DNA of 64,000 nt, taken from the NCBI GenBank assembly GCA_019638675.1, contig JAHBTE010000001.1, positions 214,605-278,604 of the forward strand, in the 5' to 3' direction. How positions within the stretch are numbered: position 1 is the stretch's first letter; each line of letters begins with the position of its first letter. The stretch comes from Fimbriimonadaceae bacterium. GTDB taxonomy: Bacteria; Armatimonadota; Fimbriimonadia; Fimbriimonadales; Fimbriimonadaceae. The position numbers were made by a program, and so were the translations under genes. Below are positions 1 to 7,650 of the stretch, one piece after another. The notes under the pieces were generated by a model. The model worked only from the letters and a program-made list of their open reading frames with translations. It was not told where the DNA came from and made no database searches.

Positions 1-1343
1 AGAGAGATATTGGGAATATGCGTAAGGAAACTGATGTCAAACGAACCATGATGAGTTGGCCCATCGTCTCCGACTAATCCCGCGCGATCCATCGCGAACC
101 GCACCGGGAGATTTTGAATACAAACGTCGTGCAGAACTTGGTCGTAGCCGCGTTGCAAGAAAGTGGAATAGATGGCAACAAACGGCTTCATCCCCGCCGC
201 CGCCAAGCCCGCCGCGAATGTGACACCGTGTTGCTCAGCAATGCCGACATCATAGTATTGAGAAGGAAGTTTTGTTCTGAAGCCGTTTAATCCAGTTCCA
301 TCCGGCATCGCCGCGGTTATTGCGAGAACCTTTTGGTCAGCTTCGCCGATTTCCGTCATAGCGTCGCCAAAAACAGAAGTGTAGTTACTGACAGCGGCTT
401 TGCTCGGCAATTCACACTTTTCTAGTTCAAACGGAACAACACCGTGCCATTTTGTCGCGTCTTCCTCAGCAACGTCGTAACCCTTGCCCTTCACTGTAAT
501 CGCGTGGATAAACACGGGATACCGGACTTCCTGAATGTTTCGGAAGATCTCTAGCAGAGTTGGAAGATCGTGACCATCCACGGGCCCGATGTACTCGAAA
601 CCCATTTCCTCAAAAATCGTCCCTGTCTGTTCAGGAGCAAAGTAGTGGGTCACACCGTGACGTAAACCAGCGGCGATCCGAGGTGCTGGACCAGGAATCT
701 TCTCAATAACTCGTTTTGCCGTTTGTGCCATGTTCTGCACATAAGGGCGAGACCGCAATCGGTTGAAGTAATTCGTAAGCGCGCCAACGTTTGGCGCAAT
801 GCTCATGCGGTTGTCGTTCAAAACGACGTGAAGATCCGTACCAAGTTCTCCCGCGTGGTTGAGAGCTTCCCAACTCATTCCCGCGCAGATTGCGGCATCG
901 CCAGTGACGGCGACAACTTTTTCTTTCCCGCCGACTTGATCTCTCGCGGCGGCAAATCCTAGTGCGGCAGAAATCGCAGTTCCTGCATGACCCGCCCCAA
1001 AGTAATCAAGTTCGTGTTCATCTCGCTTGAGGAACCCGCTCAAGCCTTTGTGTTTGCGGAGGGTTTCAAACCGTGGTAATCGCCCAGTGAGCAATTTGTG
1101 CGGATAAGCCTGGTGACCCGTGTCCCAAATCACTTTGTCACCCGGAATGTGGTAGCTGGCGTACATCGCCACGGTGAGTTCAACTGTCCCCAAATTTGAA
1201 CTGAAGTGACCACCGGTTTGGCTCACTTTTTCCAGAATCGCTCGCCGAACTTCTTTTGCGACCTCCGCCAGTTCCTTGTCACTCAGTTTGTGCAAATCCA
1301 GCGGATTCACAATCTGATTCAAGAATGGGAAATTTGAGTCCAT
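1..1343 (-). CDS. dxs: 1-deoxy-D-xylulose-5-phosphate synthase, C-terminus cut by window edge
   Basis: Thiamine-diphosphate enzyme that condenses pyruvate and glyceraldehyde 3-phosphate to DXP, the first step of the MEP isoprenoid pathway; cytosolic. The reverse complement reads without a stop from an ATG at 1343 (preceded by TTAGGTGATTTA, a plausible ribosome site) to position 1. It shows the family N-terminus (SQTGGHFSSNLGTVELT), the IWDTGHQAYPHKLLTGR block, and a GDAA...GMSWEALN cofactor region. About 447 residues are present of the usual 620-640, so the transketolase C-terminal domain lies outside the window. The GAF gene upstream on the same strand is 54 bases away. Identity is secure. 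Confidence 0.96.
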   Translation of the reverse strand, partial: MDSNFPFLNQIVNPLDLHKLSDKELAEVAKEVRRAILEKVSQTGGHFSSNLGTVELTVAMYASYHIPGDKVIWDTGHQAYPHKLLTGRLPRFETLRKHKGLSGFLKRDEHELDYFGAGHAGTAISAALGFAAARDQVGGKEKVVAVTGDAAICAGMSWEALNHAGELGTDLHVVLNDNRMSIAPNVGALTNYFNRLRSRPYVQNMAQTAKRVIEKIPGPAPRIAAGLRHGVTHYFAPEQTGTIFEEMGFEYIGPVDGHDLPTLLEIFRNIQEVRYPVFIHAITVKGKGYDVAEEDATKWHGVVPFELEKCELPSKAAVSNYTSVFGDAMTEIGEADQKVLAITAAMPDGTGLNGFRTKLPSQYYDVGIAEQHGVTFAAGLAAAGMKPFVAIYSTFLQRGYDQVLHDVCIQNLPVRFAMDRAGLVGDDGPTHHGSFDISFLTHIPNIS

Positions 1344-1397
1344 TAAATCACCTAACGTATCGTACGTCGTTTTTGAGCCAGCGGTTGTCCATTCGGC

Positions 1398-1853
1398 TTA
1401 CCATCGTTTGGTCAACACCTCTGCCAATTCTTCTAAAAACCTCTCGTCTTCCGCATCAAATGCGCCGACCGTGTGACCGTCAATGTCAATCTGGCCAATG
1501 ATTTCGCTCTCCTTGCGGATCAATACAACTATTTCGCTCCGCGTGAATGCACTGCAGCTCAGGTAGTTACTGAGTTCGCGCACATCATCAATTAATTGGT
1601 TTGTATCTTCTGCGACCGCAGTGCCGCAAACCCCGCGTCCAACCGGAATCTCTGTGTGATCTGTCGCCGCGCCAGTGTATGCATCCAGGTAAAGCATCTC
1701 GCCTTCCAAACGGTAGATGCCACTCCAATCGTAAGTGGGCAGAGTATCGAGCTGATCCATGGCGAATTGCCGCAGATCGAATCCATTCAGTTCGCTTTCG
1801 CTAACTGCACCCAAAATGCGAGCAAAAGCCATGTCTTTTTCAGTCTGATTCAC
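1398..1853 (-). CDS. GAF-domain protein of the free-methionine-(R)-sulfoxide reductase type
   Basis: A single GAF domain fills this 151-residue protein. The block VGRGVCGTAVAE, then YLSCSAFTRSEIVV and IIGQIDIDG, match the fRMsr (YebR/MsrC) family, which reduces free methionine-R-sulfoxide using cysteines. Two of the usual three cysteines are present (GVCG and LSCS). The position ten residues before GVCG, Cys in the E. coli and yeast enzymes as I recall them, is His here, so disulfide chemistry may differ or activity may be lost. The GTG start at 1853 overlaps the preceding gene by 14 bases; an in-frame ATG at 1832, just past that gene's stop, is an alternative. It is the last gene of the HTTM cassette. 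Confidence 0.8.
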   Translation of the reverse strand: MNQTEKDMAFARILGAVSESELNGFDLRQFAMDQLDTLPTYDWSGIYRLEGEMLYLDAYTGAATDHTEIPVGRGVCGTAVAEDTNQLIDDVRELSNYLSCSAFTRSEIVVLIRKESEIIGQIDIDGHTVGAFDAEDERFLEELAEVLTKRW

Positions 1854-2748
1854 GAACCCACCTTACTAGAACGGTGTTTACGTCCTCAGTTCCTTGGGGT
1901 ATGAGTTCGTAGGTCTCTACCCCTTGCCAAATCGATTTATCGAGCCCGCCATGTGTGACCTGAAATTGGCGTTCTTTGTTTGCGCCTAAAGTGTTGCCAA
2001 CTTCCACTCCTGCCCCATTTAGCGAAAGTTGAGCAACGTTGAGCAAAAATGTAACTGCCAAGGCATGGTTTACAGGGTTGATGCCTTGGATTTCCAACTC
2101 GGAAAGGCCAAATTTTTGAAGACCCAAAGTAAAAATATGCAATCTGCCGTCAGTCACCTTGTGACGCATATGAACCACATCTGCAACGTTGAGATGGGCG
2201 TTTTCTGGGGGAGCCGAGATCAATTCGCCCGGCATTTTGTAAACTTGGCTGACCGGGTCGGCAACTAATCCTTCGGTGAGTAGCGCGATCCGTTCCGCGA
2301 CCGCTAGAGCGAACAAAACTGCCGGATAAATCTCTGGATCAAAGCTTTCAAAAGTGATCTGAACTAGCGTCCAAGTGGCCCGCATACGAGCCTTCATTTC
2401 GTCGCTGAGTTCTGACGCCAACTCGCTCCGCAAGAATGGCTCCGGGTCAAAACCGGCTTCTTCTTTACTAATCACGGTAGCGCGCAAAACCGTTTTGCGA
2501 TCCATGCTTGCAATCGCATAGACTCCACGCTCCATCGGTCTCTCTAAGTCTTCCTTGTTGCCGGCGAGAGGAACACCAAAGCCTTTGATCGCTCCATTTT
2601 CGCCTTGAGGCTCAACTACTTGCCTGATGCTTGGTAGTGGCATTTTGGCCGCCATCACCGAAAGATAGAAAGTTGGCTTGATTTCAAACCCTGGCCCTTT
2701 ACTTGGTTTAAATTTCAGCAATTCTCGAAGCGAAGTCTTACGCCGCAT
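1840..2748 (-). CDS. Unknown 302-residue protein in the HTTM cassette
   Basis: I do not recognise this family. The protein has no signal peptide or membrane segment and is mixed alpha/beta in appearance. There is a central hydrophobic helix (PAVLFALAVAERIALL, about residues 145-160) and a C-terminal half rich in His and Asp (VADVVHMRHKV). The ATG at 2748 lies inside the last codons of the HTTM gene (11-base overlap) and the 3' end overlaps the GAF gene by 14 bases, so it is very probably translated in one operon with both. Its function can only be guessed from that linkage; a soluble partner of the HTTM membrane protein is one option. Confidence 0.75.
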   Translation of the reverse strand: MRRKTSLRELLKFKPSKGPGFEIKPTFYLSVMAAKMPLPSIRQVVEPQGENGAIKGFGVPLAGNKEDLERPMERGVYAIASMDRKTVLRATVISKEEAGFDPEPFLRSELASELSDEMKARMRATWTLVQITFESFDPEIYPAVLFALAVAERIALLTEGLVADPVSQVYKMPGELISAPPENAHLNVADVVHMRHKVTDGRLHIFTLGLQKFGLSELEIQGINPVNHALAVTFLLNVAQLSLNGAGVEVGNTLGANKERQFQVTHGGLDKSIWQGVETYELIPQGTEDVNTVLVRWVRESD

Positions 2749-3670
2749 TTTCGACCTGCTCCTGTGTAAATTTCTGGGCCAACTTTTTGCGATTCCACCA
2801 ACCTAAGATTTCTTCGCCCGAGTAGTGGCAAATGTACGCGCTGACGATCACCCACTGGAACAAGGGAATGTTCATTGAGTATTCGATATAGCCATGCATA
2901 CCCAAACCCGCTAGCAAAATCCACTTTCGTAATGGCTTAGAAAACACCAGCGTAGCCAAAGAGAGTTCGACAATAAGTGTTCCCCACGTTGCGATATGAG
3001 TTACGAACATCGTGTCCATAAACGGTGGGATCGGAAACCTCTTGAACTCATTTAAATGCTGGGAGTAGTAAGTTGCGGTTCCGTTACGCCATAAATCACC
3101 GCTCCATTTGAGCCAAACAGTGTTGAAGTACAGAATGCATAATTGGAAAACAACTAGCCGCTGAGGCCACAGCGAGACTTCTTCTAACTCAGCCGGGGCA
3201 GTACCTTTGCGCTTTTTTAACCATCGATCAACCGAAAGTGCCGCTCCACTTGGCCCAACTGCAACGGCAAATACCCAAAGGCGGAGTAGCCAGTCCCCCG
3301 AGTGAAGAATGTCTCCGCTCCGGTGGTGCAAGGTGACCATGAGAACAAAAAGTCCAATGCTCGCGACTCGCGTCCATAGGCCGATCATAGTCAGAATCGA
3401 AGCAACCACAGCCAGACCGAAAACAACCATAGTTACTCGCTCATCGGTTACGCCAGCTAAAAGGTTAAAGCGGGGAATTCCTTCTGTGTATCTCTCCGAC
3501 ATCCACACAGGGAACAACCCTTTCTCCGTGTAAATGTCCTTAAAAACAACCATGAGAATCAGCAAATTGATAAATGAAAGCAACCCGACAAATATCCTAA
3601 ACACACACATCGGTAGTGGCGAACCGTAGCCAAAAATCGCCTCGTTGGCGTCAGCGAAAAACTTTTTCAA
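2738..3670 (-). CDS. HTTM-domain integral membrane protein
   Basis: This 310-residue polytopic protein has several hydrophobic stretches (for example about 21-44, 80-120, 168-185, 225-245 and 268-290) and ends in a basic cytosolic tail. The features HHRSGDILHSGDWLLRLW and CILYFNTVWLKWSGDLW are typical of the HTTM (horizontally transferred transmembrane) domain, related to vitamin K-dependent gamma-carboxylase. The biochemical role of bacterial HTTM proteins is mostly unknown. The ATG at 3670 overlaps the stop of the upstream partner gene in an ATGA junction, and the 302-residue gene follows with an 11-base overlap. Family assignment is good; function is open. Confidence 0.85.
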   Translation of the reverse strand: MKKFFADANEAIFGYGSPLPMCVFRIFVGLLSFINLLILMVVFKDIYTEKGLFPVWMSERYTEGIPRFNLLAGVTDERVTMVVFGLAVVASILTMIGLWTRVASIGLFVLMVTLHHRSGDILHSGDWLLRLWVFAVAVGPSGAALSVDRWLKKRKGTAPAELEEVSLWPQRLVVFQLCILYFNTVWLKWSGDLWRNGTATYYSQHLNEFKRFPIPPFMDTMFVTHIATWGTLIVELSLATLVFSKPLRKWILLAGLGMHGYIEYSMNIPLFQWVIVSAYICHYSGEEILGWWNRKKLAQKFTQEQVENAA

Positions 3671-4296
3671 CGCTTCATCGCCTCCAATTCTTTGAAGTTA
3701 ATGATTTCAGAATAATATTCAATCGTGTTGTAGTCGGTTGGTACACGATTTCCAGGCGGCAACACACGGTAAAAGTGCCGTCGCAGCTTCACAAAAACGG
3801 GAGGATTCTCTGGATCAGTCCAGGCGCGAGCGGCAAACCAGTTGGCAATGTGCGGCCATTTCCAAGAATATCCATTGCTATAAATTCGCTCAGCGTATTT
3901 GCGATAGCGTTCGTTTAGGTACTTATCAAATAAGTTCATATCGGCAATACGCGGGTAACGAACAACCTTTTCGGATCCGTCTTGAAACTGCACCACCGCA
4001 TCTAGCCAAATATCTTCTTGCGCTGGGTTGGGGGCGAACATATCCCAGTACTGCCAAAATCCGAGAGTTTCTGTATAAAGTAACCCGCCGTACTTGGTGT
4101 TGCGGACGGTATTTGTGTTCAGCACTTTGATGCTGCTTGCGAGTTTTCCAATCGAAAAGCCTGGCTGAGCCGCGATTTGCCGATCAACCTCGCTGGGCAA
4201 AGGCAATGCTCGGCAGATCACAAAAAAGCAGTGAATCGCAAGCCAAACTTTGATCCCCCAATGCACACTGCGTTTTTTTACCGGCTCATCTGCCAC
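3667..4296 (-). CDS. HTTM-partner protein, single N-terminal membrane anchor
   Basis: This 209-residue protein has one N-terminal hydrophobic segment (IKVWLAIHCFFVICRALPL, about 15-33) followed by an extracytoplasmic domain. The motif ETLGFWQYWDMFAPNP is the hallmark of the small proteins usually encoded beside HTTM genes. From linkage I infer that it forms a complex with the HTTM protein encoded directly downstream (4-base ATGA overlap). The start is a GTG at 4296. It is transcribed divergently from nadB, whose start is 58 bases away, so this short gap must hold both promoters. Confidence 0.8.
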   Translation of the reverse strand: MADEPVKKRSVHWGIKVWLAIHCFFVICRALPLPSEVDRQIAAQPGFSIGKLASSIKVLNTNTVRNTKYGGLLYTETLGFWQYWDMFAPNPAQEDIWLDAVVQFQDGSEKVVRYPRIADMNLFDKYLNERYRKYAERIYSNGYSWKWPHIANWFAARAWTDPENPPVFVKLRRHFYRVLPPGNRVPTDYNTIEYYSEIINFKELEAMKR

Positions 4297-4354
4297 ACCT
4301 CAAGTATGACGCAATCCCCCTTAATAGACTCAGATCGAATACACTCGGCATACA

Positions 4355-5854
4355 GTGAAGAAAGAGCAGACTGACTTTTTGGTGATCGGCAGCGGACTTG
4401 CCGGTCTCGCGTTTGCTCTGGAAGCAGCCAAACACGGCAAAGTGGTTGTGCTCACCAAGGCAGGAGTTCAAGAATCCAACACCAGTTGGGCGCAAGGTGG
4501 AATTGCCGCGGCAATCGGAGAATCCGATGACTGGCGCCTGCACGAGGAAGACACTCTCATTGCCGGGGCTGGCCTTTGTGACCCAGATGCTGTCAGGATG
4601 CTCGTACAAAACGCTCCGCAAGCGATTGAATGGTTAGGAAGGCTTGGAGCCCGCTTTGACCTTGGAGCGAGCAATGAGCTTGATTTAGGGCGAGAAGGAG
4701 GCCATTCCCGTAACCGCATCGTCCACCATGCCGATAAAACTGGCTGGGAAGTGGAAAGAGCAGTCAGTGCGGCGGTTCAGGCTAACCCAAATATCGTTGT
4801 CTATCAGTTCTGCTTTGTAACCGATCTTCTCATGAGCGGCGGTCGCTGTGTGGGAGCAACAGGCATGATTCCCGATGTCGGGCAAGTGATGTTTACCGCT
4901 CGAGCGACAATGGTTGCGACTGGAGGAGTCGGCAAAGTCTACGACAGCACAACTAATCCCCGGGTCGCGACGGGAGATGGCGTAGCTTTAGCTCAAAAAG
5001 TCGGAGCAAACGTTGCCAATATGGAATTTCAACAGTTCCACCCAACCACGCTCCACCACCCTCAACTCAATGGATTCCTGATTACCGAAGCCATGCGCGG
5101 TGCAGGCGCAACGCTACGCAACCACAACGGTCGCCGGTTTATGTTCGACTATGATTCTCGCCTAGAACTTGCTCCACGGGATGTCGTTGCCCGCTCCATC
5201 GCGCGGGAAATGCAAAAGCTGGAAACATGGTGCGTTTATCTCGACCCGACTCACTTGTCTTCGGAGCTTCTGCAAGAAGAATTCCCAACCATCTGGCAAC
5301 GGCTCTCCGATATCGGACTTTTGATAGACCGGGATTGGATTCCGGTTGTACCGGCTCAACACTATTCATGTGGAGGGGTTGTGACCGATCTGAACGGCAA
5401 AACCAACGTGCCGGGGCTCTTTGCGAGTGGCGAAGTTTCTTGCACGGGCGTTCATGGGGCAAATCGCTTAGCAAGTAACTCACTACTCGAAGCGATTGTG
5501 TTCTCGTTCAAAGCGGCGGAGGTTGTTCACGATGAGCCTGCAGTGATAGAAGAAATTTCAGAGCCCAAAGCTCCACACTGCCTTCCGGAGAACGAGGCTA
5601 TCTTGCTTCGGCACGCTTTGCAAAAGCTGATGTCCGCACAGGCAGGAATTTTTAGGACGACGGCAGGATTGCAAGAAGCTTCGGACAAAATTGCGTCTGC
5701 ACTGACCCAATACGACGCGCAAGCAACGGCGGGATTCAGTGCTTACTCAGCCGAAACAAGAAACCTACTAATCAACGCACAGTTAATTGTCAACGGGGCA
5801 CTGGCGAGAACAGAAAACGTGGGCTTGCACTACAACGCTGATTTAGCCAAATGA
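4355..5854 (+). CDS. nadB: L-aspartate oxidase
   Basis: FAD enzyme that oxidises L-aspartate to iminoaspartate for quinolinate and NAD synthesis; cytosolic. The 499-residue product starts with the FAD-binding loop (FLVIGSGLAGLAFALEAA, from residue 8) and carries QGGIAAAIG, REGGHSRNRIVHHADKTGW, EFQQFHPTTL, HYSCGGVVTD and the C-terminal flavin signature GANRLASNSLLEA. These separate NadB from fumarate reductase and succinate dehydrogenase flavoproteins. It starts with GTG at 4355. No nadA or nadC is present in the window. It converges with the secreted-protein gene ending at 5857, leaving only 2 bases between stops and no separate terminator. Confidence 0.96.
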   Translation: MKKEQTDFLVIGSGLAGLAFALEAAKHGKVVVLTKAGVQESNTSWAQGGIAAAIGESDDWRLHEEDTLIAGAGLCDPDAVRMLVQNAPQAIEWLGRLGARFDLGASNELDLGREGGHSRNRIVHHADKTGWEVERAVSAAVQANPNIVVYQFCFVTDLLMSGGRCVGATGMIPDVGQVMFTARATMVATGGVGKVYDSTTNPRVATGDGVALAQKVGANVANMEFQQFHPTTLHHPQLNGFLITEAMRGAGATLRNHNGRRFMFDYDSRLELAPRDVVARSIAREMQKLETWCVYLDPTHLSSELLQEEFPTIWQRLSDIGLLIDRDWIPVVPAQHYSCGGVVTDLNGKTNVPGLFASGEVSCTGVHGANRLASNSLLEAIVFSFKAAEVVHDEPAVIEEISEPKAPHCLPENEAILLRHALQKLMSAQAGIFRTTAGLQEASDKIASALTQYDAQATAGFSAYSAETRNLLINAQLIVNGALARTENVGLHYNADLAK

Positions 5855-5856
5855 GC

Positions 5857-7650
5857 TTATTCCGAGTACTTTGGTGGGGGCATTGCGTTAGGCAACTCCT
5901 GCGCCCATGGCGGCAACCGAAGTAAGAACGAGCATTTACCAATGGCTTTTGGTACGACTTTTAGTTGTGTTTCCGCTAAAAACGTGCTGGGAACAATTTG
6001 ACTGACGTTGTCACCTGCTTCGACTTCTAGCGGGAATGCCGCGATCAAAGTCATTTCTGCAGCCTTGCCTTCTAGATGATCCCAACTCACCAGGTATCCG
6101 TTGGCTTTCCGTTCAACCAGGATTTTGATGTCACCAATGATCCGCACTGGGCTCATCAATGATTCAGCAAATCCGTTCTCTTCCACGTCTACCGCTTGGT
6201 CAGCATAGATGGCTCGCCTTAGATCCTGGATAGGATTTAATACGGTGACATCGGCAAGAGGTAAATCCCGCTTGCGACGATAGTCGGGCAAAACAGACTC
6301 GGCCGCGCATGCCGCTTGAGCCATTGCCGCTTTTGCTCTGGTAACTAAATCAGGTGCCGACGCCCCAGCCGCGGCGAAGATTGCCGTCGCCCTCATTGAG
6401 GTGTTGTAATTGTTGGCCCAGATTCTCCAACTCCACGGATCCCAACGATCTTCTACTGAACTGAGGAATTCATTTTTCCCAGCTAAACTGTTACTCTGTA
6501 GCGATGCCTGAAGTAGAGCGTGAGCGGCTAACAAATCTGCACCGGATCCGTTGGCTGGTATTGGCGAGCGTTTCCCGGTGACCAGATCAAGTTGCGTAAC
6601 CATCGCTCGCAGGAATTCTTCGCTCGCCGTTGCGGCCGCATCGCGGGTCAGATAATCTGGAGCAGCCGCCATGTGCATGAGTGCCAGTTCTACAACGCTT
6701 GGAACATCAAAGGCGCTCGCCGAACTGATAGATTGTTCAACCGTTCCGACACTGAGGCTCCGTCCAACGGCGATTCGGCGCAAAGGAAATCGAACGACAA
6801 TTCTTGGCTCAGCTGAAAAAGCGATTGGCCCCTCAACTTCCTCTAAGATAGTTTTGCTGATGCCCGTCAGTATTCGAGTAGCAAAACCACCTTGCTTGCA
6901 TAGAAGCAAAGCTGGAGGGATTTCCGCGCCCGGACGGTCGAATGTCCAAATTGCTGTTAAACCACCCGCATCAGACCGAACAGTGAAATCTTGAAGTATT
7001 GGTGTTGGCTGACTCAGCTTTTCCGCCAAGGGCTTTACACGCTGAACAGCTTCGCCGAGTGCTCCCACTGAGCTTCCGATCGGCTTTGGCCCAAGTGGAG
7101 CCAGGATTCGCATCCAACCTTTGAATTTGGTTGTTGTCTGCAGAATCCAGTTGCCAGTTTCGCCACCAACGATGAGTTGCACTGGCTCTTCAAACACTAG
7201 CATAAGCGGAGCCTGACCGTCTCGGAATGAAACAAGATGCCATTTAGAAGGTGCGCTTGGAACCTCTGCCCCCACACTGCCTTCCGCCCAAGTAAGGAAC
7301 GGGCTAAGGTCGGTGGTCATTCGCAAACGGAAATCTAACGGGAAATAGAATTCTGCCCCTGGCCGCCAAGCCGAATACTTAATTGCTCCCGGCGTGTAGG
7401 CGAAATCTCGACCCTGAAAAATTGCTTCGCTTTCATTTAATCGCTTAGGAGCTAAATCTGGGATGGGGGAATAAAAGTGAACTGTATCGGCTACGGAATG
7501 GGCGACACGAACCCCACCGCGCATGATTTCAATGCCAGGAACCTGCGGAAGCGAATTGTAAGCAAATCGTCCGGTAGAAGCAAACGACGACGCGGCGAGG
7601 CATAGCCACGCTGCGCTAATCGATACTGGTGCCCAAAATTTCAATCCCAA
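5857..7650 (-). CDS. Unknown secreted protein of about 597 residues
   Basis: Family not recognised. A signal peptide is clear (hydrophobic SISAAWLCLAAS, cleavage likely after SSFAS, about residue 25). Residues about 30-330 look beta-rich, with many short Trp/Phe/Gly turns. About 335-500 are helical and Ala-rich, with a WDPWSWRIWANNYN patch, and the rest is beta again. The start is probably TTG at 7650, inside the end of the upstream barrel-protein gene (35-base overlap), so the two genes are probably co-translated and the products may act together at the outer membrane. A carbohydrate-active or scaffold role is possible, but no catalytic motif is visible. Confidence 0.7.
   Translation of the reverse strand: MGLKFWAPVSISAAWLCLAASSFASTGRFAYNSLPQVPGIEIMRGGVRVAHSVADTVHFYSPIPDLAPKRLNESEAIFQGRDFAYTPGAIKYSAWRPGAEFYFPLDFRLRMTTDLSPFLTWAEGSVGAEVPSAPSKWHLVSFRDGQAPLMLVFEEPVQLIVGGETGNWILQTTTKFKGWMRILAPLGPKPIGSSVGALGEAVQRVKPLAEKLSQPTPILQDFTVRSDAGGLTAIWTFDRPGAEIPPALLLCKQGGFATRILTGISKTILEEVEGPIAFSAEPRIVVRFPLRRIAVGRSLSVGTVEQSISSASAFDVPSVVELALMHMAAAPDYLTRDAAATASEEFLRAMVTQLDLVTGKRSPIPANGSGADLLAAHALLQASLQSNSLAGKNEFLSSVEDRWDPWSWRIWANNYNTSMRATAIFAAAGASAPDLVTRAKAAMAQAACAAESVLPDYRRKRDLPLADVTVLNPIQDLRRAIYADQAVDVEENGFAESLMSPVRIIGDIKILVERKANGYLVSWDHLEGKAAEMTLIAAFPLEVEAGDNVSQIVPSTFLAETQLKVVPKAIGKCSFLLRLPPWAQELPNAMPPPKYSE

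Noticed and set aside
4351..4357. TACAGT as -10 box of nadB
   Set aside because: It overlaps the GTG start codon, so a transcript beginning downstream would lose the start.
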